Source: Aquatica leii (lineage: Eukaryota > Arthropoda > Insecta > Coleoptera > Lampyridae). From it: a stretch of 64,000 nt of DNA. The DNA lies in the NCBI GenBank assembly GCA_035610365.1, contig CM069432.1, positions 222,664,532 to 222,728,531 on the forward strand, read 5' to 3'. Every line of letters begins with the position of its first letter. The stretch's first letter is position 1. Under the pieces are notes generated by a model, which was not told the DNA's origin, ran no database searches, and worked only from the letters and a program-made list of their open reading frames with translations. A program made the translations under genes and the position numbers. This document shows, in pieces, positions 12,717 through 25,963 of the stretch.

Positions 12717-14500
12717 CAATTAATTTTATTTATACTTGAAAACATTTTGTATAAAAATAAAATGCAACAAATATTTTTTTTGACACAAAATCATTTCGCT
12801 GTTAATGAGTGTGTTAGCAATTGTTTAAAACATTTATTTTAATTGCCATTCCTTGTCATTTCAACCAAAAAGAGAAATTAAAAAAACAAATACTTGAAAT
12901 TATATATTATATAATATAATAATAATATATTATTAATTATTAGATGTAATATAAAACGTCTTCAAAAGATAGCTTTAATAAGGTTTATAATGCACCGTTT
13001 CAATATGGAACTTATTTACATAGCAAAATGTTTCAGATGAAAATAAAATGTACCAAAGTTTACACTGCTAACTATTTTATTCAAACTAACCAAAGTGTCC
13101 CGTTTTTTGCTTACTGGAGTGTACATAATAGTTTTATCTAATATTAAAATATTATTTATTTTTAGAAAAATTCAATCTAAAAATTTGAATAGTCACAGTG
13201 CAATTGTACATCTATTTTATAAAAAAACCTTGTACGGGTCTAACAAAAACAATATTGTTAAAAATTGGTACCTAATTAAAAATTTCTTTTTCTTAAAAAA
13301 AACTTATGCATATTATTAAATAACATTTGCTTTTTGTATTGGTTTTCAAGTCTTTAAAGGCCTTTTCTATTTTTATAAGTGGTACGTATTATAAGACTAG
13401 TATTTTGTTATTTGGTAAAGTTAATTTGAAGGAGTTTAGTAAATTTTTAAGTAATTGTAAAGTTAAATTGTTTCACTTTTTATAATTTTCAGCATTTTAC
13501 CTTTTTTTTTTCTTCTAAATTGTTGTTCAAATTTTCCAGTTCATGTTTTTGGAATTACGATAAAAAAACAATTTTTAGCACACAACTACCGATGTAGAAC
13601 AAAAATGCGTTGCAAACACATATTTAAATGCATACCTTTTTTTTGCCATAATTGCATGAATATGTCAAATGTTTTTAGTGGATAACTATCCGACGCTTTA
13701 TTATTAGTAAACCACACAAAAAAAAATTATTTATTTTTAATCATCTAACATAAACTTCTCCATTATATCTCTTTGCATGTTTGCAATGCTGCCCACACCG
13801 GTATATTGCTGTAAACATGTAAACATATTTTGCATAATATGCGTCTAAGTATAACTGTCGATTTAATTTTCAAATGCTTCTTTGCACAATAATAATTTGT
13901 AGTTTTAGATTTATCGCGGTTTTGCCTACTTCAGAGTCTATGAAGCTGTCCGGAAAGAACAGAGATAATCCTACTCGCCTGAAGTAATTTTTTTGGAAAA
14001 TTTAACATTTATCTTAGAGGTTATTTAGCTTTGAGATGCCACACTGACCAAGTGATTTGATGAGTAATTGGGATATGTGATTAGGATCGGTTTTTGTGAA
14101 CTAAAGTGTACCTGTAATTCTCAACCGAGAACCAAACGATCAGACGCTGTATGATGTGTAGCTTGCATATGAGGCCGATCACACAGCATATGTGTTGTCC
14201 CGTTTTGTGGACTTTTTAACTCACAGTGTAAACTAAAACCAAATTTGTTAATCATTTTATGCTAAAATAAAATCACTGAAGCTTAAAAATGCTTATCGGC
14301 AATTGGGTTACTTGCAAAAAATGACATCGGCAGGGAATGTGTTAAGCAAATGAAAAACCGAAAGACTAGACGGAGTAGTGATACAATACATCAAATTAAG
14401 AAGTAGAGAATTATTACATTATTTAGAAAAAATATTTAATGAATGCATTGATAAATTCCAGAAACATGAAAAAATTGCCAAACCACCCTCATATGTAAAA
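12717..14500. other. AT-rich interval, nothing firmly recognised
   Basis: Contains AT-rich palindromic DNA at about 12900-12945 and short frames only. A moderately GC-richer block at about 13920-14240 shows no motif I can name. Confidence 0.5.
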
Positions 14501-14501
14501 A

Positions 14502-15305
14502 AAAAACTGGTGTGGTCACCACACGACTTTCTTATAAAGAATTTCTACATATTTCTTATTTTCAAATTGAAGAAAAACATCCTAGTCAAAAGAATATAGA
14601 AAATTCAGAAAAATTAAAAACATAATTTTATTTGTTTAAAAGACATAATAGTAAAAGTACTAAGTATTACACATTAGACAGTTTTTATTTTTTTATCCTA
14701 CCTACTTTGAAGTGATATGTAAACTTTTGTATTGGCTTGCTAGCATGTTATAATTTTTTTTGAACTTCTTCTTTTCGATTTTATTAAAATATAACTGACA
14801 TATGGTAAATTGAGATTATGTTGTCATATCGGCTAACCCCTATATTTGTGCGCCTTAATATGGCTTTCCCCTTTAGTAAATCAGTAGATATTGTTATTTT
14901 TAACGTAAATTGCTTTTCCTTCAAGATCTGGAATTTTCTTCTAATAAAAATCGTCGCAGACAGAATTCAAACCTAGATTATATTTTGAATTTATTTTAAA
15001 TTATAAATCAAAACATCTAATAAAATATTAATGTTAATGTTAATTTTTTTTATGAATTAATTGTTAGGAAACATTATCCCTATAAAAAACTATAAAAATA
15101 ATTTGAGTAATTTAGATACCTACAAAATTATATAAGAAAAGTTGTTAAAAATAGCGGATACACCCACTTCCGGTTCCTTTATCAGGCCCATCTTTTGATA
15201 AAAACGAGAGAATATAAAAAGACAACTCCATACCAAATTTCAAGTTATTAAAACTTTTGGTTTAAGAGTTATCATAGGTACAACGTTACACACACGCAGG
15301 CACAT
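14502..15305 (+). repeat. Interspersed repeat family, copy A
   Basis: Starts at AAAAACTGGTGTGGTCACCA, with a perfect 13-base palindrome TGTGGTCACCACA at 14511-14523, and ends in CGTTACACACACGCAGGCA. The same sequence, inverted and diverged, occurs at about 52985-54617. Shared landmarks in order: the palindrome, GTATTGGCTTGCTAGCATG, GACATATGGTAAATTGAG, AATCGTCGCAGACAGAATTC, and GGTTTAAGAGTTATCATAGG. Copy A lacks the 934-bp insert of copy B and has about 100 extra bases near 14540-14690. No protein is encoded. The repeat class is unknown. Confidence 0.75.
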
Positions 15306-15895
15306 AGTATTGATTGCAGAACGCATGCAATGCTTACACAAACTAGTTACTGAGTTAAAAACAGCAGCTCAACAATGTGGACTCAACATGAATATACCAA
15401 AAACTAAAATTATGAGCAACAGTGGGATAGCTACACTAGAATAAAACTAGCATGGGCCGTATATGGCAACCTTAACTATGTATCTAAATCAGATTTTACA
15501 CAACATTTGAACAATCAACTAATGAATTTTACCAGCCTTGTCATATGCAGCTAAGACCTCAATGCTCACAGAAAATAATATGAAAAAATTAATGGTAGCC
15601 CAAAGAAAAACGTAAAAAAAAACTCAAATGAAAGAATTAGACTAGAGTAACAGATATTACTAAATATGCAGCCAAAAAGAAGTGGCAACGGACAGGACAC
15701 TTTATGCGAACGAAAGATGACAGATGAACAAGAAATGTGATCGAACGGAAATCGAGGTAGGAAAGTGTAATCGCGGTAGGGCTAAAACAAGATGGAAGAA
15801 CGACATAAAAAAATATGAGAAAACGCACGGGATGAACAAAATAGCAGATAGAAACGGGTGGAAAATGCTTGGTAAGGCATATATGTAAAGATGAA
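15306..15895 (+). pseudogene. Non-LTR retrotransposon (LINE) 3' remnant, RT C-terminus
   Basis: Begins as IVLIAERMQCLHKLV, which is the segment directly after the FADD/YADD box of LINE reverse transcriptases. It continues with CGLNMNIPKTKIMSNS, then (after frame changes) KLAWAVYGNLNYVSKSD, a QRK segment, TKYAAKKKWQRTGH near 15655-15700 and the Arg/Lys-rich tail ending near 15890. The order matches the RT thumb and C-terminal region of insect endonuclease-RT elements whose tails carry W.GH and GRP.TRW.DDI motifs. 5'-truncated exactly where repeat copy A ends, with several frameshifts and stops. Confidence 0.75.
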
Positions 15896-18290
15896 ACATA
15901 AAAATATGAAATTTATTAATTTTGTGAGTACGCGACAGTCCACTTTAACCGCCTTAACACCACCTATTTGCTTCTAAACTGACAACATAATATACGCTCA
16001 ATAATATAAAATAAATTTGGTTTTTTAGATTTTGGAATATTCAATAGATAAAATAAATAGAAACAAAACAAAAAGAATAATATTAAACAGTGCATGCAAA
16101 TAAATATCGCAGATTGTCTTGTTTTAACGTAATTTACTCTAACTTAACAAATCGTACTTTTATTGAACAAACATTTAGTTTTCTTTTATAAAATTAGTTA
16201 CAAAATAAATAATAACCTAAATTTATATTAAAATTAATTCCACAATAAAACAAAAAATTTGCATCATGAGGTGAATTCATTTTATATATTATTTAATATT
16301 AGACAAAACTTTAAGTAAGAAATTGTAAAACGTCAAACAAATATTCAATACTGATTTATGAAAATATAAACAATTTTTTGTTGTTATTTTTTGATATTTT
16401 ATAGAAAACAAAGCTTAAGGCTGTTTTGTACGCTTTTATCTATATTCAAACAACCTTGTAAAACATATACACAATGAACCAACGGATACATCACAGAAAA
16501 ACTATTATCTTTCAAACGTATTTGATGGATTTGTAGCTTTTACGTTGAGATGTGCAACTCACATTAGAATAATGTTTACAACTACAAAAGCAATATTAAG
16601 AAGACTGCAAACAATAGGAACTGACGGAGATGGAAAAATATTTTTTTGTTGTTAATGCCATACCGCTGAAATTATGTATTATCTTTTCTTGTAAAATAAA
16701 CACTACACAATAACAACAAAATATTTCATAAACATATATTTAATAACCAGGTGTGCACAATATATGTATATATATAAGCAACTAGAAACGTGACAAAACA
16801 TTCTTGCGTGGGTTTTTTAGATGAAAAGACGTAGTGTTGCAAAAGCAAAAGAAGTTTAACTGTTTTATAACAAAAATACTGGATTCTCCCAAATCTCTGT
16901 ATGTAAATAACATGAGCATAAAAGCGTTCAGAAATGTAAAAGCGAAATTGAATAGGAAATTCAATAGTGGTTCGACATGCTTTCCAATAAGAGGGAAGCC
17001 AGGGAATTTCATCGGATTATTGTAGTAACCTATTCGTTTTCATGCAAAAGCTTTCAAATCGTGATTATGTATGCATTCATTGTATTGTTGATTCCTCTTT
17101 TATTAATTTCTTTCTTAAGTTTCTAGAATGTTCAAATTAAATCGACAAAGAAGAAGCACTGTTTGATCAAGAATGTTTAATCTTTACAGATGGATTACTT
17201 CAGGGATTATTAACTTGTGTTTATTCGTAAAAAACTAATTTAAAAATAGTTTATTTGTATTAAACATTTAATTCAAACACCAATTATAACTTTTAGTTAT
17301 TGTTAATTAAGTCACCATAAATATTCTTAGCTAAAGTACCAACAGTAATCTGTTACACTATAGTTACAGTATAATAAATATATTTACAAAAATGATATAC
17401 ATATTTCTTGTTAAAACAAAAAAGTATTATAAGACAACTTATTTAGGTATAATCAACTTTAGCATTTAAATCAAATATTTGTTTAAAAAAGTATGTAAAT
17501 CACAACGAAACAAATGTAAACAAATATTAGAATACTTAAAAAAATATCTAAAATGAGATACAGATAAAACAACAAAAGTGTAACGTATTCGTATTTTCTA
17601 CATTGCTTTTTTGTTGGTTTACAGTCATTTAGTGTTTTGGTGAGTTTATTAAAAAATCAAATAATAATGCAATATTTACAATACTCTTTGGTATTTCAGA
17701 AGTAGTTAAACTTCTAATTCAATTAAAATTATTTAGGTATATCACTCAAAATTTAATTAAACTAATGCTTCATTAATTAAAATATGTTTTATTTATTGTG
17801 TTGTTTTTTTTTATAATTTTTCATTTGTTAAAGATACTTTTTTTTTTTATCATTTATATCTCATAGTTTTGTGTCTTTAATCCATCTCTAATAGATGCTA
17901 CTATCTTTAGCTAATTTTTGTTAGAGTTAGTCTCACTACAGTATAATGCTTTCAGATCCAGTAGTTTCACTCTTAGTCGGTTCTTTTCATGTTTGCTTCC
18001 AAATATTTTAATGGCGCTAGTTAACACGAATTAATTTAAGTGGAAGAATTTTTAGTTTAGGTTTTAAATTATTTTTAATGTAAAGTGTCAGTACTATTAA
18101 CCTTTTCATGCCGAATGATATTTTAAAATCTTAAGCTTTCACGGTTGTTATGTTTATAATTATAAGCGATTTTCGGCTTAGACAGCGTCATAGTTAAACA
18201 CCCAGACTTAGGCTTGGTCCTAGTCTCTTCTTGAAAGCCAAAACAAGAAGTAGAACTTGGCCTTTGCCGTATTGTCGTTCGTGAACCCAA
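15896..18290. other. AT-rich interval, nothing recognised
   Basis: A somewhat less AT-rich block at about 16790-17030 carries 63- and 76-codon frames on opposite strands, neither with recognisable motifs. The rest is low-complexity AT-rich DNA. Confidence 0.5.
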
Positions 18291-18295
18291 ACAAA

Positions 18296-18336
18296 CTAAC
18301 GTTTTGCAAGACATTGCAGCTTGCATCTTCAGAGTG
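18296..18336 (-). other. Hairpin motif of Penelope/LINE terminus type (site 1 of 4)
   Basis: Minus strand reads CTGAAGATG, then GCAAG, a loop, CTTGC and AAAACGTT. The layout (CTGAWGATG, short stem, CRAAACGT) matches the conserved hairpin seen near the ends of Penelope-like and related elements, which resembles a hammerhead ribozyme core. The surrounding DNA carries no readable reverse transcriptase. Confidence 0.35.
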
Positions 18337-18561
18337 GTAAATTTCACTGAAAGAAAGAGTGTAAAGTGTGTAATATAAGATAATATCACAAATAAGTTGT
18401 TTGTAAGCAACCAATAAATGGTTGTAACCGAAAGCGTCAAACTGCCTAGTCATTTTTACTTTTTTTCTTGCAGGTGTGCCTCCAAATTTAGTAAACCATT
18501 ACACGAAGTACGTCAACGACTTGATCCCAGATTAATTTGTCACTTAGAAAGACCTACACAT

Positions 18562-20596
18562 TTATGATGCACCAATGCTTCGGTTCTGCTTCGGTATCCG
18601 GCCGCTTCGGCCATTTTTCAAATATTCAGGCTCCGGTCTATACCACCAATTCGCGACGTCAAGTTCATTTTTTAACGAGCTGTGTTACAGTGAGTATTAT
18701 AACTAGTACAATGAGCAATAAAAAAAGTAATATTTGGAAATTTTATAATATATGTGAAGATCAAAAATTTGCAAAGTGTACAATTTGTGAAAAACAAATA
18801 TCTCGCGGGCGAACTAGAAGAAATGCATCAACAACTTCGCTCACAAATCATATGAAACGTTTAAATCTAAATGAATATGAAATCTTACAACAGGATATAG
18901 AAATGTTAAAGTAAAGTACGTCAGAAACTAAAACTAGTAACAGTAATAAACAGCAATCACAGCAGACATTGTACGATGTTGTAGAACTTTCTAAAAAGTG
19001 AGATATTAACGACAAACGTGCTAAATCATTACACACTTATACATATAGCAGAGATGATTGCATTGGATAATATGCCATATTATGTTGTTCATAATACAGG
19101 ATTCAAAAGACTTTTGAACAAAGTAGCTCTAAATTATAACATACCGTCTAGAAAGTTTTTTAGTAATAATATAATTCCTAAAATATATGAGCGGGTTGTC
19201 AAAACTATAAGAAACAAAATTAAAACTTTAAAGTAGAAACTTTTATTTGTTTTACTAGACACTGGTTATCAAAAAAATTTGAGTGTAACAACTTAGTTTT
19301 AAATTGCAAGCATTTTCCTGGTGGCCATTCAGCTGAAGCTATCAAGAATGAGATTCAGGAGATGGTTCAAATGTGGGATATAGATTTATCACAAATTCGT
19401 TTCATAGTTAGAAACAATGGCGCCAGTATTGTTAAAGCTTGTAAGAACGATCAATGGAGAATACTTCTTGTTTTATTCATACCTTACAGTTAGTAGTATT
19501 AGAAAGGTTAAAATCTCAAAGTTTAGTAGTTGATTTAATAGCAACATCAAGGAGACTTGTAAGTCATTTCAACCATTCTTCAAAAGCGTGGTCAATTTTG
19601 AAAAATATACAAACCGAGTTAAACCTTCCTCATAAAAAAATGTTGTAGGATGTAGAGACTAGATGGAACTCTACCTATTACATGCTTCAACGTATTCACG
19701 AACAATACTGCAGATAATAATAATGTAATTTTACTAGAGCTATTTGAACAATTTACAAAGACTATGAGTTAGATATGTCATTAATATCAGAAATGATTCC
19801 TACAGTAACAACCTTACTAAAGTATTTATCAAACGAATATTAAGAAAATTTGTTCTTCAAAACTGCCTTTTTTGACAAAGATAAAGTAGAACAAATGAAG
19901 CTTATGTTAGTTAAAGAATATGCCTTTGTCCCTGATCAAATTCCTGAACACGATGACACTGGTGACAAAAACATCCCTTCAAAAATACAAAAAACAGATC
20001 ACAAGAAAAACGTATGGGACTATTTTGATGAAATAGCTGGTGATTCAGCTTGCCAACTTTACCAATAAAAAATCTACAAAAAAAACTCAAATTGAAGAAG
20101 AATTAGAATCCTATTTTGATGGACCATTAATCAATAGAAAAGATGACCCAGTAAAATGGTGGCAAGAAAGAAAAATATTGTTTCCAATATTATCTTAACT
20201 TGCCAGAAAATTTCTCTCTGCACCATCGACGAGCGTTTACAGTGAAACGTTATTTTCTGAAATAGGAAATATTTATGAAGAAACCAGAAACAGGCTACTT
20301 CCCAAAAATGCAAAAAAATTGCTTTTTTTGCACCATAATTTAAAAAAATCAACTTTGAATATTAGTGCATAATTTTGTTTAGTTTCAGTTTTATATTTTG
20401 TAATAAACATGTTTCGTTCTTCGTAAATTTAATAAATACATATAATATGTTTATTCAGAAATTAAACATAATATTTATTTTAGTAAAGAGGATGTACAGA
20501 CTTGCTTCGGCCGAATTACCAAAGCTTTGAACTAATTAATACCAGAATATTCGGTATATGGCTATTCGGTCAACATGCCGCTTCGGTGCAACATTA
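18562..20596 (+). mobile_element. hAT DNA transposon (hAT-2), BED-finger type
   Basis: A 2035-bp unit. The left end is TTATGATGCACC and the reverse complement of the right end is TAATGTTGCACC. Imperfect 8-bp duplications flank it: CTACACAT at 18554-18561 and CTTCACAT at 20597-20604 (7 of 8). Both subterminal regions carry CTTCGG/CCGAA repeats, for example GGCCGCTTCGGCC at about 18600 and GCTTCGGCCGAA near 20502. The interior is a plus-strand hAT transposase pseudogene. Confidence 0.82.
18711..20371 (+). pseudogene. hAT transposase pseudogene with BED zinc finger (ZBED-like)
   Basis: ATG at 18711 starts a BED finger: IWKFYNI, then CTICEKQISRG and TTSLTNHMKRL; the last zinc-binding His of the family is replaced by Asn. 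Further blocks follow in family order. IALDNMPYYVVHNTGFKRLL at 19050-19110 is the ZBED N-terminal helix region. IHTLQLVVLERLKSQSLVVD at about 19465-19535 is the RNase-H fold. DVETRWNSTYYMLQRI follows near 19650-19695. RKFLSAPSTSVYSETLFSE and NRLLPKNAKKLLFLHHN near 20205-20340 form the dimerisation domain. Stops at about 18913, 19234, 19647 and 20200 and several frameshifts show it is dead. Confidence 0.85.
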
Positions 20597-20604
20597 CTTC
20601 ACAT

Positions 20605-22998
20605 ATGAAGCAATGCAAATATTTTTAAATAAGTCTTGAAGTCACCGGAAATATAGTTTTTTTTTCCTATGAATAATTTTATGTGTCAAGAAAAACAACA
20701 AAATGAGAGCCAACACTGTGAATGTAGCGACAGTGAGCGTTCCGGAACGAAACTTACATAGTACGCAATCTATATCCAAATATATTTAACATAACAAATA
20801 ACAACGGAAATTATTTAATCCTTTCAAAACGAACATTTTTTTTAATTTAAAGAAAAAATAACTATTTATTCCAAAGAAAGTAAAAAATTACAAACCTAAA
20901 AAATATCAGCCAACGTGTATCCTAAGATGGTATTCACACTGTTCATGCCAAACTTAGATGTGCAATGGTAAAAGCTGATATATAATATATACAGTGTCGC
21001 CAATTAAAGAAATTCGATGTTTACTCCTTATCAAACTGTATAGCAATTTTTGAGACCCAGTGTTAAGGTACTAAGATTTTAAAAGGAAAACAAACTTTTT
21101 ATTTAATTATTTAACAAAAATAATTAACATGTAGCATTATCCACTATTAATAAAATATACACAATGATAAGTTTATTATTAATACATGTGGATTAAATTC
21201 ATTGCATTTAAGTTTCATAAAATATTAAAAATATTAACATTCCAAATAAACATTTTTATTTTACAAAAAATTGTAAAACAATTGAACAATGTAGATACAG
21301 TAACAGTAAACAAGTTTTAAGCAACTTTTTATTTTGTGCATTATCAAACAAGTTTGTATTAGTACTGTCAACAACTGATTAAAAAAGTGCATGAAACTAC
21401 CGAAAACTGCAAGTTTTTACATTACCATTGAAACATTTAAAATTATTTTAAAACTAAAAATGTTGAATTTTATACTCACTTTATTTTCCTTTACCACTTT
21501 AAAATTCTGATTTACAAATTTTAGTGGATAGTACATTCTAACTCTAACAGAGAAATTTGCCAAATAATGAAGTTGTAAGCAAAAACATTTCTTTTAATTT
21601 GTTCCCAACGCCTGCTTTAATTGTAAATAAGGAAAATTTTCTTATATATTTATAGAAATTTATTGGTTGGCATTAACAACATACCAAAATCATCTTTGGT
21701 TTTATTCTCGTATGCTCGAAATTTTACTCAAATCTAAGTCTGTACTCTTTTTTGAGAATTTTTCGCAAATATCACATTTGTGTTTTCCTAGACATTTTCT
21801 AATTAAATAACAATAAAAATAAAGAGAATAATTTTTGAACTATACGCTGTACGTTGAAAAGATAGAGTTCAGTGCCTTCTTCAATTTTGTATGACAATTT
21901 AAACCAATGTATAAAGAGACATGTTTACACGGCTCAAATTAGCAAAAACACGAAAATTCAGAAATTATGTAATGTATAATCTTATATGCATTAAACATTA
22001 AAGTACGCAGGAAAACGTATAATTTTCAATAAATGTGCAAAATTAAAAATTTGTACCTATAGCAAATAAATGCGGGTACAACTTTATTAACTTACACTGA
22101 AAGAAAAATTTTACATAAGTCAATGTACGCTATACATCGACCTATAGTAATTGAATTAAAAATATTCTTGTTTTGTCAACAATTAACAAAAAAAAAGTTT
22201 AAACATGATATATTATATAATATTGTAATAAAATGTTTAAAATTAGTTTTCATTAGCGAAATGTCAGTCAATACAAAAAAAATAAGAAAAAGGATTTATA
22301 AAAAATAATCATTTTTGTAAACTTAATTTTACTTATTTCTAACTTTGTAAAAAATTAATCAATTTTTTTCTAAAAAAAGGTTTGTTAAGTTTAATACAAT
22401 AGCTTATATACGTTAGAAATCTAATATAAAGTTGTTTAAACAACATATATCCGTTTTATCCTAAGGCTGCATCAACCATTGTAGAAGTTAACTTTAAAGT
22501 TTGAATTACAGCTTCTCATTAGTTATGATAGCTGTTTACCACAGTTCTGAAATTTAGGTTATGCTTTGTATTAATACACAATAGATGCTTATATTATGAG
22601 ATATATAAGAATTATATGCAAGTTTTAAAGTTTACATTTTGTTTTGTACTAAAAAAAATATTTTGTATTTATAACAAAATCTTGAATAATAGTTTTATTT
22701 AATCGATAAAAACTTAATTATTTGACAAATTACGTAACAATTAATTAACTAATAATAATTTTTGTTAATGCATCGGTTACAAGAAATTTTAAAAATAGTA
22801 ATTTTACATTTAATTTATTGCATAAAAACGTTGGTTTAATTATATTTTTTTAAAATGCTTATTATTAATATTTATATTTATCTCTATGTATGTCAATACG
22901 TAAAACTATTTGACTTTTTAATATTTTAATAAAACAATTTTGATGTGATGTAAAACTAAAATCCAATTAATATAAGCAATATTTATTCAAAAATCGTA
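20605..22998. other. AT-rich interval, nothing recognised
   Basis: No frame longer than about 61 codons and no recognised motif or repeat. Confidence 0.5.
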
Positions 22999-23573
22999 TA
23001 GTCCTCGCAATTTTACTTTCGATGCACGTCATTAACGTCAGTGACGTAGTTATTCAACCATGTTGTCGGTATTATCATGTAAACTTACTGTTTTCGTACA
23101 TTCTTAATATTCCATTATATTACGTTTTCATTAAATGTTTCTACATTCGTAACAGTTGTACTACGCTTACGTTTTGAAGAGATCTAAGAACCTTGTTGTT
23201 AGCAACCGTTGTACATACAGAAATAACTGTAGAATATATGTATGTATTACCACAATTTAAATATTAAGTAAAAGGGTACTTCTTGCACATCATTTACTGA
23301 TATCAATGGACCACCATTATCTCGTTCAATCTCAAAATAGTACAGTTTTGTATCAAAAATAATTATAAAAAACAATGAGCACTTTGACATAAAAAACACA
23401 AATTTAATTTGACAGATGTCAACAACGCTGCAACTATAGTAAGCACACCAACAACGTGATAAAAAAAATTTAATAAGACAATTTGGTATTTATTTAATTT
23501 TTGCTATAAATAGGGTGGTATGAATTTTACGTCATTAATGACGTGCATCGAAAGTTAAATTGCGAGGACTTTA
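22999..23573. mobile_element. MITE with ~45-bp terminal inverted repeats
   Basis: The left end TAGTCCTCGCAATTTTACTT continues TTCGATGCACGTCATTAACG. The right end is its reverse complement with a few changes (CATTAATGACGTGCATCGAA, then AGTTAAATTGCGAGGACTTT). TA lies at both outer borders. The roughly 0.5-kb interior has no coding capacity, so this is a non-autonomous element. The superfamily is not clear; the TA borders would suit Tc1/mariner. Confidence 0.8.
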
Positions 23574-24076
23574 TAAAGATTTAAATTTCAAACAATTATA
23601 AATTTAAACAAACGTCAGTGTTTTTTGACATTGATTTTCGGTTATTTACAAAGATATTAAATTTGTATTAAATTATTTTCTCTATTTCGACATGAGAATT
23701 GGCGATTTTTACACTAAAATCCGTGTAAGAATTATCAAATTCTTAGACGAATTTTAGTCATGTTAGTTTTTTCAAAATTGGTATCTCTGCATCGTAAGTT
23801 AACGTTATATGAAAAAGAAATTAAAATTATTGGAACTTAGCAATTGAAATTCAAATTTTGATGCCAAGATAAAATAAACACGTCCTATTAATTTAAAGTT
23901 ATTTACTTATAAAAGTACAAAGAGATAATTTTGTATGAGATTTTAGGTTAACACATAAATTTCAATATGCCAAAGTGTAAGTGTTGCCAATTCAATAAAA
24001 TATAAGTTTCCCAATGTTGTTTTAAAATTAAAATTTTACGGTAAATATTAAAATTGAATCAAAATAGAGAAAATAG

Positions 24077-24187
24077 TATAAAGCACACGTCATAGAATGC
24101 GTTTCAATCACTCGACCGCTTCATAAACTCATCTATAAAACACGTTCTCGTGATTGAAGCGCGTTCATTCTGTAACTTGTGTTTTAA
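24077..24187. mobile_element. Small foldback element or hairpin repeat
   Basis: The two arms are about 36 bases and nearly self-complementary: left AAGCACACGTCATAGAATGC with GTTTCAATCAC, right GTGATTGAAGCGCGTTCATT with CTGTAACTTGTGTTTT. A loop of about 40 bases separates them. TA-rich borders on both sides resemble the target of a mariner-type MITE. Confidence 0.6.
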
Positions 24188-25963
24188 TATACCATTCTTT
24201 ATCAGTTTGATAAGCTTATGTTCTAATGTCTATACTTTTAAGTTGCTGTGTTAATGATCAGCGTCGACTTGTGTAGAAGTTTGTGGGTTCCTAAGACTTT
24301 CTGCTCTGACAGAAATGAAAGGTGATAAGTTTTTCCCAAAATATTACAACATAAAAATGAACATTAGTACATATATGAGTACGTATAATATAGACGTGTA
24401 ACCAATAAACATTTTTTAGTTCAGTTCATGTTGTATTCTCTTTTTTCTTTAGAAAATCAACAAGTAAATAGTAAAGAAATAGTGCAAACGTTTGCTGTCG
24501 AGCATGATTCGCACTAATTAACTTATATGCTACTTCATCAATGCAGATATTTGATGATAAATCACAGTAGAGATGTATAATTTATTGCTTCATTATTAAG
24601 TCGCATTTGGATCTGGATTACACTAGTATATGTTGTAAAACGACGTAATACAAGCTGAATTAATTTGTATAATTCCGGCAATATTTTTTCAGTAATTTAT
24701 CGTTTTTGGTTAAACTCGCCAGTTTATCAAAATAAAAAAAACTATTTTTTTAAGATTGTAAGACATTTAAAGCAATAGCTTTTTTATCGATGCCGTCTGC
24801 GTAAAAGTTTAGCAAATGGTCTTATTGATTAGATTTTTCAATCAATAATCGTTCTGCGATTTGCAAAAAACTTGCTGCAAAGAAATTAGTTCTAGAAGTT
24901 AAACAAGACACAACATCATCAATAACTTTAAGAAACTGATGCTTATAGTGATTTATAACATTGTTAAATTTGTAGCTTTCTAAGTAATCATCTAGTCGCC
25001 GCTAAATACATCGCAGAAAACCGGTTTTTTTGTTGACTTACTTAAAACTCTAAAAATTAATCTTGCTCTTTGAAAGCTTTTATCGTGGTCTTTACAATTG
25101 CAATCATAAGCAAATCTTTTTTGAAACGATCAGACCTTTTTCTGAATAGCTATAATTAGTATACTAATATAGTTAAAAAGTCAAATAGTTCCAACGATTC
25201 TTTTCAAATTTTACCAGGTCATAAATAAAATTTGATTGTTTATTTAATTAAGCAAAAAAAATTTAATTTTGTTTTTTTTGCTTTATTTTGTTTTCAAAAA
25301 ACTTAAATAAGCATAAATGTAATTATTTCTCTAACAATGTTCGAAACTTTTTGAGAACTTGTTTAAAATTGAACGTATTCTGAATTTACCTAAATTGCAA
25401 AAAAATAGACGTATGTTCCGCAGAAAATTTGGTTTGCATAAAATCACTACACTATAAACATATTTGCAGCATTATAAAAGCACTGAACCAGACAAAAGTA
25501 AAAAACATATCAAATAAATAAAGCATATCAACTATAATTTTTCGCAATGTAGCAGACTGGGTGTTTAATGTTTCGTAAAATTTAGTAATTTGTGTTCTCA
25601 CGATCAAGAAGGGTGATTTGGATTTTAAAACAAATGATTTGGTTGCCAAAACCTGAATCTATAAGGAAAATTACAAAAATAACAGAAAAAAGATGCTTTT
25701 TTAAGTTCTGCACACAGGTGAGCTGCTAAGTGTTGGATCTAATTAAAAATTACATAAATATACTATACCGGCTTGCCACTAGACGTGGGAAAATTTTTAA
25801 GTTTTATTAAACAATTTTGTTTCTTTTATTAACCTTGGCATTTTAAAAAATAAAACTATAAAACAGATGCGCTGACCCATTGGTAAGAATACCTAACCTT
25901 TTCCAAGGATAGTAAACCTATTCTTAAAGGATTCCGCTTTTGTATGAACTCGACGTTCTAAAT
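24188..25963. other. Interval with a weak minus-strand coding trace near 24720-25010
   Basis: On the minus strand a stretch from about 24990 to 24760 reads KHQFLKVIDDVVSCLTSRTN and AASFLQIAERLLIEKSNQ with a single stop, then NFYADGIDKKAIALNVLQ. The composition is protein-like and could be the C-terminal half of a decayed transposase, but I cannot name it. The remaining bases, including a 65-codon minus-strand frame at 25452-25649, show nothing recognisable. Confidence 0.3.

Noticed and set aside
16782..17025. Opposed 76- and 63-codon frames
   Set aside because: Neither shows a motif, start context or similarity I can support; they are likely chance frames in a slightly less AT-rich block.
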